Shown: positions 16,718-25,001 of the stretch, piece after piece
Layout: each line of letters opens with the position of its first letter
How positions within the stretch are numbered: position 1 is the first letter of the stretch
Source: Streptomyces sp. CB01635
Lineage (GTDB): Bacteria; Actinomycetota; Actinomycetes; Streptomycetales; Streptomycetaceae
Assembly: GCF_002803065.1 (NCBI RefSeq)
Contig: NZ_NNBL01000015.1
Coordinates: forward strand, 124,001-188,000
DNA: 64,000 nucleotides
Direction: 5' to 3'
Made by a program: the position numbers and the translations under genes
The notes under the pieces: model-generated
Told to the model about the DNA's origin: nothing
Seen by the model: the letters and a program-made list of their open reading frames with translations, nothing else
Databases searched by the model: none

Positions 16718-17703
16718 CCGGCTTCCTGCTGCGCAGGGTGATCGGCGCCGCCGTCACCCTGCTCGCCATCTCCGTGATCATCTACGTCGTCTTCTACGCG
16801 GCCCCCGGCAACGTCGCCCAGATCAGCTGCGGCCCCCGCTGCTCGCCCGCCCAAGTGCAGCAGGTCGCCGACCAGTTGAGGCTCGACGACCCTCTGTACC
16901 TGCGCTACTGGCACTTCCTCCAGGGCATCTTCGTAGGACAGGACTTCTCCACCGGCACCGCCGTCCAGCACTGCGACGCCCCCTGCCTCGGCTTCTCGTA
17001 CCAGACCGACCAGCAGGTCACGCAGCTGATCCTCACCAAGCTGCCCGCCACCGCCTCGCTCGCGCTCGGTGCCATGGTGCTGTGGCTGATCCTCGGCGTC
17101 GGCACCGGCGTGCTGTCCGCCTGGCGGCGCGGGCGCCCCACGGAGCGGATCCTCACCGGCATCACCCTCGCCGGCACGGCCACGCCCGTCTTCGTCATCG
17201 GCCTGCTGCTGATGATCGTCGTCTGCGGACAGCTCCAGTGGCTGCCCTTCCCGCAGTACGTGCCCTTCACCGACAACCCCGAGCAGTGGGCGTGGAACCT
17301 GCTCCTGCCCTGGCTGTCGCTCGCCCTCATCGAGGCCGCCAAATACGCGCGCCTCACCCGCGCCTCCATGCTGGAGACCCTCGCCGAGGACCACGTGCGC
17401 ACCTTCCGCGCCTACGGGGTCGGCGAACGCTCCATCATCGGACGGCACGCCCTGCGCGGTGCCGTCGCCCCTGTCATCGCCCTGAACGCCAACGACTTCG
17501 GCTCGATGTTCGGCGGCGCCGTGCTCAGCGAGACCCTGTTCGGCATCCCCGGACTCGGCCGCGAACTCGTGCACGCCGTCAACGTCGTCGACCTGCCGGT
17601 CGTCGTCGGCATGGTCCTCGTCACCGGCTTCTTCGTCGTACTCGCCAATGCCGTCGCGGACGTCCTGTACGCGGTGGCCGACCGACGGGTGGTCCTGTCA
17701 TGA
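16714..17703 (+). CDS. Peptide-type ABC importer permease (DppB/OppB-like)
   Basis: A 329-residue permease with an N-terminal helix (residues 2-26) and the family sequence FYAAPGNVAQ. Helices from about 115 onward include TLAGTATPVFVIGLLLMIV, and the EAA loop is EDHVRTFRAYGVGERSIIGRHALRGAVAPVI. An unusual external loop at about 30-100 has four cysteines (CGPRCSP and HCDAPC), not typical for OppB, which may form disulfides. It overlaps both neighbours by 4 nt (ATGA), showing tight coupling of the transporter subunits. Confidence 0.9.
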   Translation: MTGFLLRRVIGAAVTLLAISVIIYVVFYAAPGNVAQISCGPRCSPAQVQQVADQLRLDDPLYLRYWHFLQGIFVGQDFSTGTAVQHCDAPCLGFSYQTDQQVTQLILTKLPATASLALGAMVLWLILGVGTGVLSAWRRGRPTERILTGITLAGTATPVFVIGLLLMIVVCGQLQWLPFPQYVPFTDNPEQWAWNLLLPWLSLALIEAAKYARLTRASMLETLAEDHVRTFRAYGVGERSIIGRHALRGAVAPVIALNANDFGSMFGGAVLSETLFGIPGLGRELVHAVNVVDLPVVVGMVLVTGFFVVLANAVADVLYAVADRRVVLS

Positions 17704-19277
17704 GCCTCGTCGAAGTGGACGCCCTCACCGTCGAGTTCGGGGACCTGCGGGCCGTCGACGCGCTCTCCTTCCGCCTGGAGGAGGGCGCGGCGCTCGGCGT
17801 CGTCGGCGAGTCCGGATCCGGCAAGAGCACCGTCGCCTCCGCGCTCCTCGGCCTCCACCGGGGGACCGGCGCGCGCGTCACCGGGTCCGTGCGCGTCGCC
17901 GGCACCGACGTACAGGAAGCCGACGACGAGACGCTGCGGCGGCTGCGGGGCGGGACGGCCGCGATGGTCTTCCAGGACCCGCTGTCCTCCCTCGACCCGT
18001 ACTACGCCGTCGGCGACCAGATCGCCGAGGTGTACCGCGTGCACTCCAAGGCGTCCCGGCGCGCCGCACGCGCGCGTGCCGTGGAAGTGCTCGACCGGGT
18101 CGGCATCCCCGACGCCGCCCGCCGCGCGCGCTCACGCCCCCACGAGTTCAGCGGCGGCATGCGCCAGCGCGCCCTGATCGCCATGGCCCTGGCCTGCGAA
18201 CCCGCCCTCCTCGTCGCCGACGAACCGACGACCGCCCTCGACGTCACCGTCCAGGCGCAGATCCTCGACCTGCTGCACGGACTGCGCCAGGAGACCGGCA
18301 TGGGCCTCATCCTCGTCACCCACGACGTGGGCGTCGCCGCCGAGAGCGTCGACGACGTCCTGGTGATGCGGCACGGCCGCGCGGTCGAACGCGGAGCCGT
18401 CGCCGACGTACTCGGCGCGCCCTCCGCCGCGTACACGAAGGAACTGCTCGGGGCTGTGCCCCGCGTCGACGCGGCACGCCCGCAGCGCCCGGACACGACG
18501 GGCGACGTCCTGCTCGAAGCGGTCGACCTGCGACGGGAGTTCGGGCGCGGCAAGCGCGCCTTCGCCGCCGTCGACGGGGTCTCCCTGACCGTGCGCCGGG
18601 GCGAGACCGTCGGAATCGTGGGCGAGAGCGGCAGTGGCAAGACCACGCTCGGGCGAATGCTCGTCGGACTCCTCGAACCGACGTCCGGGCAGGTGCTCCT
18701 TTCAGGGGCGCGCTCCGACACCGGCGTGCAGATGGTGTTCCAGGACCCCGTCTCCTCCCTCAACCCCCGCCGCAGTGTGGGGGAGTCCGTCGCCGACCCG
18801 CTGCGGGCGCGCGGCGACAAGGAGGTGCGTGACCGGGTCGAGGAGCTCCTGGAACGCGTCGGGCTCGACCCGGCGCACTACGGGCGCTATCCGCACGAGT
18901 TCAGTGGCGGCCAGCGCCAGCGCGTCGGGATCGCCCGCGCGCTCGCCGCCGAACCGCGCATCATCGTGTGCGACGAAGCCGTCTCCGCCCTCGACGTCAC
19001 GACCCAGGCCCAGGTCACCGGCCTGCTGCGGGAACTCCAGGACGAGCTGGGACTCGCCCTCGTCTTCATCGCCCACGACCTCGCCGTCGTCCGCCAGGTC
19101 AGCGACCGGGTCGCGGTCATGCGCAAGGGACGCGTCGTCGAGTACGGCGCCGTGGACGAGGTCTACGGCGCACCGCAGGACCCGTACACCCGGCAGCTGC
19201 TCGCCGCCGTGCCGGCGCTCGATCCGGCCGCCGCCGCGCGGCGGCGCACCGCTCGCAGGGAGCTGGCCGCAGCATGA
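17700..19277 (+). CDS. ABC importer ATPase, fused DppD-DppF type
   Basis: A 525-residue protein with two complete ABC ATPase domains in one chain. Domain 1 has Walker A GESGSGKST (36-44) and signature FSGGMRQR (about 149-156). Domain 2 has Walker A GESGSGKTT (about 308-316) and signature FSGGQRQR (about 401-408). Both have DEPTTALD- or DEAVSALD-type Walker B regions. In many bacteria these are two genes; the fusion is common in actinobacterial peptide importers. ATG 17700 overlaps the preceding permease by 4 nt. A strong terminator follows at 19354-19387, closing the operon. Confidence 0.92.
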   Translation: MSLVEVDALTVEFGDLRAVDALSFRLEEGAALGVVGESGSGKSTVASALLGLHRGTGARVTGSVRVAGTDVQEADDETLRRLRGGTAAMVFQDPLSSLDPYYAVGDQIAEVYRVHSKASRRAARARAVEVLDRVGIPDAARRARSRPHEFSGGMRQRALIAMALACEPALLVADEPTTALDVTVQAQILDLLHGLRQETGMGLILVTHDVGVAAESVDDVLVMRHGRAVERGAVADVLGAPSAAYTKELLGAVPRVDAARPQRPDTTGDVLLEAVDLRREFGRGKRAFAAVDGVSLTVRRGETVGIVGESGSGKTTLGRMLVGLLEPTSGQVLLSGARSDTGVQMVFQDPVSSLNPRRSVGESVADPLRARGDKEVRDRVEELLERVGLDPAHYGRYPHEFSGGQRQRVGIARALAAEPRIIVCDEAVSALDVTTQAQVTGLLRELQDELGLALVFIAHDLAVVRQVSDRVAVMRKGRVVEYGAVDEVYGAPQDPYTRQLLAAVPALDPAAAARRRTARRELAAA

Positions 19278-19353
19278 CACTCCGTGACCGAATGAGCGTG
19301 TAGCGCGACAGAACGCTACCCGCACGGGAAAGTTACGGCCGTTCACCCCTTTT

Positions 19354-19387
19354 GGTGGCGTGATGGACAACCGTCCATCACGCCACC
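19354..19387 (+). terminator. Terminator of the ABC importer operon
   Basis: A perfect 15-bp stem: GGTGGCGTGATGGAC (19354-19368) with its complement at 19373-19387 and loop AACC. It lies 77 nt past the ATPase stop. Confidence 0.75.
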
Positions 19388-19465
19388 GGCATGTCCGCAT
19401 ACGTTCTTCCCGCTGAGCCACCGGACCAACGGCGGCTCCCCAGACGGGAGATCGGGGGTGTACTC

Positions 19466-21346
19466 GTGCGCATCGGACTGCTTACGGAGGGTGGCTATCC
19501 GTATGTGAGCGGTGACGCCAGACTCTGGTGCGACCGCCTCGTGCGCGGGCTCGAGCAGCACGAGTTCGACCTCTACGCGCTCAGCCGTAGCCAGGACCAG
19601 GAGGACCGCGGCTGGATCGAACTGCCGCCGCAGGTCAGCCGGGTGCGCACCGCTCCGGTGTGGGCCGCCGACGACGACGGCATCGGCTACGGGCGCCGCA
19701 CCAGGCGGCGCTTCGCCGACGCGTACGCGGAGCTGGCGGCGGCCGTCTGCGCGGGCGCTTCCCCCGAGACCGCCGGCCTCGCGGGCGTGCCCGCCGACTC
19801 CTCCAGCGCCGAGGCGGACCGTTTCGGCAACGCGCTGTACAAGCTCGCCGAACTCGCCCGCGACGAAGGCGGACTCGTCGGCGCCCTGCGCTCCGAAACC
19901 GCCGTGCGCACGCTGGAGCGCGCCTGCCGCGCACCGGGCGCCCTGCGCGCGGTCCGCGCCACCCGCGTCCCCGACCTCCTCGCCGTCGCCGGACACATCG
20001 AACGCGCCCTGCGCCCGCTCTCCCTCGACTGGTACGGCGACGACGGCCTCGCCTCGGTCGACCTGTGCCACGCCACCTCCGGCGGCCCCGCCGCCCTGCC
20101 CGGACTCGTCGCCCACCACTTCTCCGGCGTCCCCCTCCTCGTCACGGAGTACGGCGTACAGCTGCGGGCCCACTACATCGCGGCCGGCGACGCCGAACTG
20201 AGCGCCCCCGTACGGGCGATGCTCGCCGCCTTCCACGGTCGCCTCGCCGCCGAGACCTACCGGCAGGCCGCGATCATCACCCCCGGCAACACGCACGCCC
20301 GGCGCTGGCAGGAGCGGTGCGGCGCCGACCGCGCGAAACTGCGCACCGTCCACCCCGGCATGGAGGCCTCCCGCTTCGCCGAGATCGGCGAGCGCGAGGA
20401 GCCGGGGGAGCCCGGCACGCTCGTCTGGGTCGGCCGCATCGAACCCTCCAAGGACCTGATCTCCCTCCTCCACGCCTTCGCGGAGATCCGCAAGGACGAG
20501 CCCAAGGCCCGCCTGCGCCTCGTCGGAGCGCCCGCCGAAGGGCCCGAGGCCGCCGCCTACCTCGCCCACTGCAAGGCCCTCGCCGCCCAGCTCTTCCCCG
20601 ACGAGGCGGAGGGCGCCCACGCGATGGGCGACAACCCCGTCTCCTTCGAGGAGATCGGCGGGCCCGAGACACCCGACCTCGCGGACGCGTACGCCGCCGG
20701 GAGCGTCGTCGTCCTGTCGAGCATCGTCGAGGGGTTCCCGATCAGCCTCGTCGAGGCGATGTTCTGCGGACGCGCCACGGTCTCGACCGACGCGGGCGCC
20801 GTAGTCGAGGTCATCGGCGGCACCGGCCTGGTGGTCCCGCCGCGCAACCCGCGGGCGCTCGCCGAGGCGTGTGTATCGCTGCTGCGGGACCCGGGGCGCC
20901 GCGAGCGCCTCGGGGCGGCCGCGCGGGCACGAGCGCTCGAACTCTTCACCGTCGAGCAGAACATCACGGCATTTCACGGCATTTACCTGGAGATCGTTTC
21001 CCACTGCCCCGTGCGCCGCGAAGCCGTGAACGACGCGGGCGAACCCCTGCCCTTCGCCAACCCTCCGGAGGCCCATGTACCGGGCCGCTGGACCGCACCG
21101 ACGAGCGAGTCGGGCGGGGGCTTCGGGACGTGGCTGGCGGGGAGGGCCGCCTCTGGGGGTGCGCCTAGCTGGGCGGAGGGGGAGGCCGTCGGCTCGGGCG
21201 GGGCTGGCGGTCTGGGCGGCGGCGTTGGTCCGGGTGAGGGCACCTGCTCGGGCGGAGCTGTTGGTTCGGGCGGTGGCGGGGAGCGGCCGGCCGGCGAGCA
21301 CGGGCAGTTGGCCGGGGCGTTTCCCGGTGGGGAGGGGGACGCGTGA
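19466..21346 (+). CDS. DUF3492/GT4 glycosyltransferase (PelF-like)
   Basis: A 626-residue protein. It starts with MRIGLLTEGGYPYVSG, the N-terminal DUF3492 signature shared with PelF, followed by a GT4 retaining glycosyltransferase domain. That domain has LVWVGRIEPSKDL, the acceptor/donor motif EGFPISLVE (E-x7-E) and VVPPRNPRALAEA. GT4 enzymes use nucleotide-sugar donors in the cytosol. The last roughly 75 residues are Gly/Ser-rich and disordered. GTG 19466 is chosen because GGGGGTG lies just upstream and conservation begins there. An ATG at 19391 would add 25 residues with atypical codon use. It overlaps the following membrane-protein gene by GTGA. A Pel-like cationic exopolysaccharide is inferred from the gene set, not shown. 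Confidence 0.85.
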   Translation: MRIGLLTEGGYPYVSGDARLWCDRLVRGLEQHEFDLYALSRSQDQEDRGWIELPPQVSRVRTAPVWAADDDGIGYGRRTRRRFADAYAELAAAVCAGASPETAGLAGVPADSSSAEADRFGNALYKLAELARDEGGLVGALRSETAVRTLERACRAPGALRAVRATRVPDLLAVAGHIERALRPLSLDWYGDDGLASVDLCHATSGGPAALPGLVAHHFSGVPLLVTEYGVQLRAHYIAAGDAELSAPVRAMLAAFHGRLAAETYRQAAIITPGNTHARRWQERCGADRAKLRTVHPGMEASRFAEIGEREEPGEPGTLVWVGRIEPSKDLISLLHAFAEIRKDEPKARLRLVGAPAEGPEAAAYLAHCKALAAQLFPDEAEGAHAMGDNPVSFEEIGGPETPDLADAYAAGSVVVLSSIVEGFPISLVEAMFCGRATVSTDAGAVVEVIGGTGLVVPPRNPRALAEACVSLLRDPGRRERLGAAARARALELFTVEQNITAFHGIYLEIVSHCPVRREAVNDAGEPLPFANPPEAHVPGRWTAPTSESGGGFGTWLAGRAASGGAPSWAEGEAVGSGGAGGLGGGVGPGEGTCSGGAVGSGGGGERPAGEHGQLAGAFPGGEGDA

Positions 21347-23028
21347 GCAGGCGGGAGTTGGGCGAGACGGTCGTGGGCGCGGGCTTGGACGCGCCGCAGG
21401 TGCCGGGTGGCGCGGACGCGTGGGGGACGGGGTCGCAGGAGGCGTTGGGGGAGGCTGGGCCTGGGGTCGGCGCTGAGTCGGGGCTGGCTCGGGGGCCTGA
21501 GGCGGGGTTGGGTGTTGGGTCGGGGTCGGGTGCTGAGCCGGTTGCGGGGCCGGATGGTGAGCCGGAATCGGAGCGGCGTGCGGGGCCGGAGCCGGAGGCT
21601 GGGCCGGGGTTTCTGGCCCGGGGGCTCGACTCCGCGGCTGCCGACGAAGCCTTACTGAACGAACCCGCGGCCTGGCGTGCCGACGCCGCATCCGCATCCG
21701 CGCCAACGGGCAGCCCGCTCCCCGATACACCCCCGGCGCCGGCCTCCCCTCCTGCCTGCACCGCCCACCCTGGCAGCCTTCCCGAGGCCGATGAGGCCAC
21801 GGCTGGCACTGCCCATTCCGGCGGCCTTCCCGAGGTCGATGAGGCGACGGCTGGCACTGCCCATTCCGGCGGCCTTCCCGAGGTCGATGAGGCCACGGCC
21901 GGCGCCGCGCACCCCGGCAGCCTTCTCAAGGCCGACGAGGCCACCGGCGGCAGCCGACGCCGTACCGGCGTGGACCCCGTGAAAGCCCTGATGCACCGGC
22001 ACCGCGAGCTCTGCGAACGTGCCGTCGACCCACTGGAGATCGCGGCCGGTCTGGAAGCCCACGGCGTCACCGACCGGACCGCTGCCCGCTTCCGGCACCG
22101 CGACGTCTTCGCGCTCGCCGAAGAGATGTACGCGCGCATGCCCCGCGACAGCGACATCGAACCGGAGACCCAGCACGCCGCATCCGACACACCTCGCGGC
22201 CGGCGCCCCGTCTGGGCCGCCCTCGCGCTGCTGCCCGGCGCGCTGAGCGCCCTCACTCTCGTAGGACTCGACTTCACCGACGGACGGATGCGGCTCGCGG
22301 TCGGGGCCGGCGGCGTGCTCGCCGTCTCCGCCGCACTCCGCGCCGCCCTGAGCCGGGGCCCGCTGCGCGCCACCGCCCACACCGTGCCCGCCACCCGCGC
22401 CTGGACCTGTTGGCTCCTCGCCTATGCCCTCCTCGGCGACGGACTCCTGACCGCTGCTGTCGCGGGCGGCCCCGACGAGGCCTGGGCCCCCGCCACCGCC
22501 CCCCTCCTCGCCCTGGCCTTCGCCGTCGCGCCCGGCGCCTGGTGCGCCCAGCTCTTCGGCGCGGTCGCCCGGCGCAGGCTCGCCTCCAGTCGGGGCCTCG
22601 ACGAGTTCGCCGCCTCCGTGCGCCCCCTTCTCCTCGCCGTCTTTGCGCTCTTCCTGTGCGCGCTGTGCGCCCTCATCGGGGTGACCGCCGCCGTACTCGG
22701 CCAGGACGCCGCATACGCCGGCGCCGGAACGCTCGGCGCGCTCCTGCTGCTCGCCCGCCTGCTCACGGCGCACGGCCGCACCCACGCCCCCGCCGTCGTC
22801 CTCGGCACGGCCGCCGCGGCCGAGGCGCTCGCCGTCTCCACCGTGTTCGCAGGACGCCTTCCCGGCTGCGGCTTCCTCGCCGTGCCCGTAGAGACGGCCG
22901 TCGACGCCTGGGGGCCCGCCACCGTACCCGCCCTGGCCTGTGGCGCAGCCGCGCTCACCCTCCTCGTCCACGCGGCCCGCACCCTCACCCGGGCCTCCGC
23001 CCACGCGCCCACGGACGCCACCCCGTGA
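21343..23028 (+). CDS. Multi-spanning membrane protein with low-complexity N-terminus
   Basis: A 561-residue protein. Residues 1-205 are Gly/Glu/Ala/Pro-rich, unstructured and contain 16-residue repeats. A short helical segment follows (KALMHRHRELCERAVDPLEIAAGLEAHGV), then roughly ten hydrophobic helices from about 285 to 550. I see no catalytic motif and no clear MATE/MOP signature, so whether it corresponds to the Pel membrane exporter is open. Placement between the glycosyltransferase and the epimerase fits an export or polymerisation role. The start GTG 21343 overlaps the previous stop (GTGA), and its own stop overlaps the next mini-ORF (GTGA). Confidence 0.72.
   Translation: MSRRELGETVVGAGLDAPQVPGGADAWGTGSQEALGEAGPGVGAESGLARGPEAGLGVGSGSGAEPVAGPDGEPESERRAGPEPEAGPGFLARGLDSAAADEALLNEPAAWRADAASASAPTGSPLPDTPPAPASPPACTAHPGSLPEADEATAGTAHSGGLPEVDEATAGTAHSGGLPEVDEATAGAAHPGSLLKADEATGGSRRRTGVDPVKALMHRHRELCERAVDPLEIAAGLEAHGVTDRTAARFRHRDVFALAEEMYARMPRDSDIEPETQHAASDTPRGRRPVWAALALLPGALSALTLVGLDFTDGRMRLAVGAGGVLAVSAALRAALSRGPLRATAHTVPATRAWTCWLLAYALLGDGLLTAAVAGGPDEAWAPATAPLLALAFAVAPGAWCAQLFGAVARRRLASSRGLDEFAASVRPLLLAVFALFLCALCALIGVTAAVLGQDAAYAGAGTLGALLLLARLLTAHGRTHAPAVVLGTAAAAEALAVSTVFAGRLPGCGFLAVPVETAVDAWGPATVPALACGAAALTLLVHAARTLTRASAHAPTDATP
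21778..21951. repeat. 48-bp tandem repeats inside the membrane-protein gene
   Basis: Three full and one partial 48-bp units (21778-21825, 21826-21873, 21874-21921, 21922-21951), each coding for 16 residues of the form L-P-E-V-D-E-A-T-A-G-T-A-H-S-G-G. Units 1-2 are nearly identical, pointing to recent duplication by slippage. Confidence 0.8.
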
Positions 23029-23147
23029 CCGCGCCCGACGCCGTACGACCACACGAAGCGGCCGGCCGGCCGCTCCCCTCCCGCGGGGCCGACACCGCGG
23101 GCCTTCCGAAGACCCACGGCAACACCCCTAAGGAGAACGCGAGATGA
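23025..23147 (+). CDS. 40-residue coupled mini-ORF
   Basis: GTG 23025 overlaps the membrane-protein stop (GTGA) and its TGA (23145-23147) overlaps the ATG of the next mini-ORF (ATGA). It encodes 40 residues, polar and Pro/Arg-rich (VTAPDAVRPHEAAG to GNTPKENAR), with no hydrophobic segment. The 3' codons AAG GAG also provide the Shine-Dalgarno for the next ORF. I see no homology. It could be a genuine small protein or a relay that keeps ribosomes on the message. Confidence 0.45.
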   Translation: MTAPDAVRPHEAAGRPLPSRGADTAGLPKTHGNTPKENAR

Positions 23148-23245
23148 CCACCCCTCCCCCCGGAGGCCCCGAACCATCCGGATATCCCGGGCGTCCAGGA
23201 CTTCCCGGAGAACTCGGAGAGCTCACCCGGGGAGCCGCCCGATGA
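23144..23245 (+). CDS. 33-residue coupled mini-ORF
   Basis: ATG 23144 has an excellent AAGGAG Shine-Dalgarno 8 nt upstream, and the TGA (23243-23245) overlaps the epimerase ATG at 23242 (ATGA). The peptide is 33 residues, Pro/Gly-rich (MTTPPPGGPEPSGYPG, ending LTRGAAR). It has no recognised family. The strong ribosome site and double overlap make translation likely; a separate function for the peptide is uncertain. Confidence 0.5.
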   Translation: MTTPPPGGPEPSGYPGRPGLPGELGELTRGAAR

Positions 23246-24201
23246 GGGTGCTGCTGCTCGGAGCCAACGGATACCTCGGCCGCTTCGTCGCCGACCGCCT
23301 GCTCGCCGACCCCGCCGTGCAGCTCACCGCGCTCGGCCGGGGGGACGACGCGGACGTACGGTTCGACCTCGCCACCGGAAGCCCGGGCGCACTGACCCGC
23401 TTCCTCGACGCGGTCCACCCCGGAGTCGTCATCAACTGCGCGGGAGCCACCCGCGGCGGCGCCCGCGACCTCACCCGCCACAACACCGTCGCCGTCGCCA
23501 CCGTCTGCGAGGCCCTGCGGCGCAGCGGCTGCGGCGCCCGCCTCGTCCAGATCGGCTGCGGCGCCGAGTACGGGCCCTCGCAGCCCGGCTCCTCCACCGC
23601 CGAGGACGCCGTGCCGCGGCCCGGCGGACCGTACGGCGTGAGCAAGCTCGCCGCGACGGAACTCGTCCTCGGCTCCGGTCTTGACGCCGTCGTCCTGCGC
23701 GTGTTCTCCCCGGCCGGGCCCGGCACCCCCGCCGGCTCGCCCCTCGGCCGTCTCGCCGAGGCCATGCGCCGCGCCATGCAGTCCGGCGACGGCGAACTCA
23801 AGCTCGGCGGACTCGGCGCGCAGCGCGACTTCATCGACGTACGCGACGTGGCCCGCGCCGTCCACGCGGCCTCGCTCTCCGCCGCGCAGGGCGTCATCAA
23901 CATCGGCTCGGGCCGCGCCGTCCGGCTGCGGGACGCGGCGTCCGTACTCGCCCGCGTCGCCGGCTTCGGCGGCGCGCTCCACGAGCTCGACTCACCCGGC
24001 GGCCCCGTCCGCCCGACGCTCGGCCACCCCCGCTCCGACCCCGACCACGTGGCACCCGCCGCGCACCCGTACCCGGACGGGTGCGGCAGTTGGCAGCAGG
24101 CCGACGTGCGCACCGCACGCGACCGGCTCGGCTGGCGCCCCCGCATCAACCTCGAGGAATCACTCGCCGACATCTGGATGGAAGCGGCATGCCGTATCTG
24201 A
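23242..24201 (+). CDS. NAD-dependent sugar epimerase/dehydratase
   Basis: A 319-residue extended SDR. The Rossmann motif GANGYLG is at residues 7-13, a Ser/Gly-rich active-site region is present, and YGVSK supplies the catalytic Tyr and Lys at about 134-138. Sequences like QRDFIDVRDVARAV and IGSGRAVRLRD are usual for nucleotide-sugar epimerases and dehydratases. The substrate is likely a UDP- or dTDP-sugar made for the adjacent glycosyltransferase, comparable to PelX, a UDP-GlcNAc C4-epimerase; that specificity is an inference. Its 3' end overlaps the spherulin-type gene by 13 nt, and its start overlaps a mini-ORF by 4 nt, so translation of the whole operon is coupled. Confidence 0.85.
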   Translation: MRVLLLGANGYLGRFVADRLLADPAVQLTALGRGDDADVRFDLATGSPGALTRFLDAVHPGVVINCAGATRGGARDLTRHNTVAVATVCEALRRSGCGARLVQIGCGAEYGPSQPGSSTAEDAVPRPGGPYGVSKLAATELVLGSGLDAVVLRVFSPAGPGTPAGSPLGRLAEAMRRAMQSGDGELKLGGLGAQRDFIDVRDVARAVHAASLSAAQGVINIGSGRAVRLRDAASVLARVAGFGGALHELDSPGGPVRPTLGHPRSDPDHVAPAAHPYPDGCGSWQQADVRTARDRLGWRPRINLEESLADIWMEAACRI

Positions 24202-24938
24202 CCCCTACCGCCCCCGGGACCGCGAGCACCGACATACGGCTCGGCTTCGGCATCCCCGGCTACGCACACCCCCTCATGGCGCCCGTCGAATGGGCCGAAC
24301 TCACCCGTCCCGGCGCTCCCTTGCACTGGGTCGTCCTGAACGTCGCGGACGGCCCCGGGGCCCGCCCCGACCCGCACTGCCTCGAAGCCGCGGGCAGGCT
24401 GCGCAACCGCGACGTAAGGGTCCTCGGGCACCTCGATCTCACCTACGGCGCCCGCTCGTTCGGCGAGGTCGTCTCCGACGCCCACCGCTATCTCGACTGG
24501 TACCGCGTCGACGGGTTCTCCCTCGACCGCTGCCCGACCGAGCGGGCCGCCGTCCCCGAGGTCCGCCGCATCGTCACCACGCTGCGCGCCCTGTGTGAGG
24601 ACGCCCACATCGTCCTCGGGCACGGCACGCACCCGTATCCGGGCTACGCCGAGACCGCTGATCAGTTGGTGACCTTCTCCGGGCCGTGGAGCGACTACCG
24701 CTGGTCCCAGGTCGCCGAGTGGACGGCCGACTACCCGCCCGAGCGCTTCTGTCACTTCGTGCACGGCGTGCCCCGCGGGCACCTCGACGAGGCGCTGCGC
24801 ATCGCCCGCTGGCAGGGCGCCGGGACGATCTACTTCACCGACCGCACGGACCGCGGCGGCACCGCCGACCCCTGGGAGGCCATGCCCGGGTACTGGGACG
24901 ACATCGTCTCGCGGGTCGGAACGGGTGTCTCGGAATGA
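24189..24938 (+). CDS. Spherulin-4-type polysaccharide hydrolase
   Basis: A 249-residue protein of the spherulation-specific family 4. Typical segments are FGIPGYAHP near the start, WVVLNVADGPG, then VLGHLDLTYGARSFGEVVSDAHRY, WYRVDGFSLDRCP and IVLGHGTHP, the beta-strands of a TIM barrel. This fold is shared with the N-terminal glycosidase domain of PelA, which cleaves galactosamine-containing polymer. No signal peptide is visible in the 249-residue form, so the protein may act inside the cell or leave by another route, which is odd for a polysaccharide hydrolase. ATG 24189 overlaps the epimerase. Its stop overlaps the moeZ promoter. Confidence 0.78.
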   Translation: MPYLTPTAPGTASTDIRLGFGIPGYAHPLMAPVEWAELTRPGAPLHWVVLNVADGPGARPDPHCLEAAGRLRNRDVRVLGHLDLTYGARSFGEVVSDAHRYLDWYRVDGFSLDRCPTERAAVPEVRRIVTTLRALCEDAHIVLGHGTHPYPGYAETADQLVTFSGPWSDYRWSQVAEWTADYPPERFCHFVHGVPRGHLDEALRIARWQGAGTIYFTDRTDRGGTADPWEAMPGYWDDIVSRVGTGVSE

Positions 24939-24958
24939 AGAGGGGCGTGGCAGTGTTG
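24932..24958 (+). promoter_or_regulatory. SigR-type promoter of moeZ
   Basis: GGAAT (24932-24936), an 18-nt spacer and GTTG (24955-24958) match the SigR consensus. The -35 overlaps the stop codon of the spherulin-type gene (GGAATGA). The predicted start, near 24965, is about 37 nt before the moeZ GTG. I recall moeZ as a known SigR target in S. coelicolor. Confidence 0.75.
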
Positions 24959-25001
24959 ACGGAATCACCACTGTTCGGAAATGACGATCAACGGAGCCCC
25001 C

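Noticed and set aside
19466..24938. Exopolysaccharide operon as a recently acquired island
   Set aside because: Codon use and GC match the surroundings, no tRNA or integrase flanks it, and the low-complexity patch explains the composition shift.
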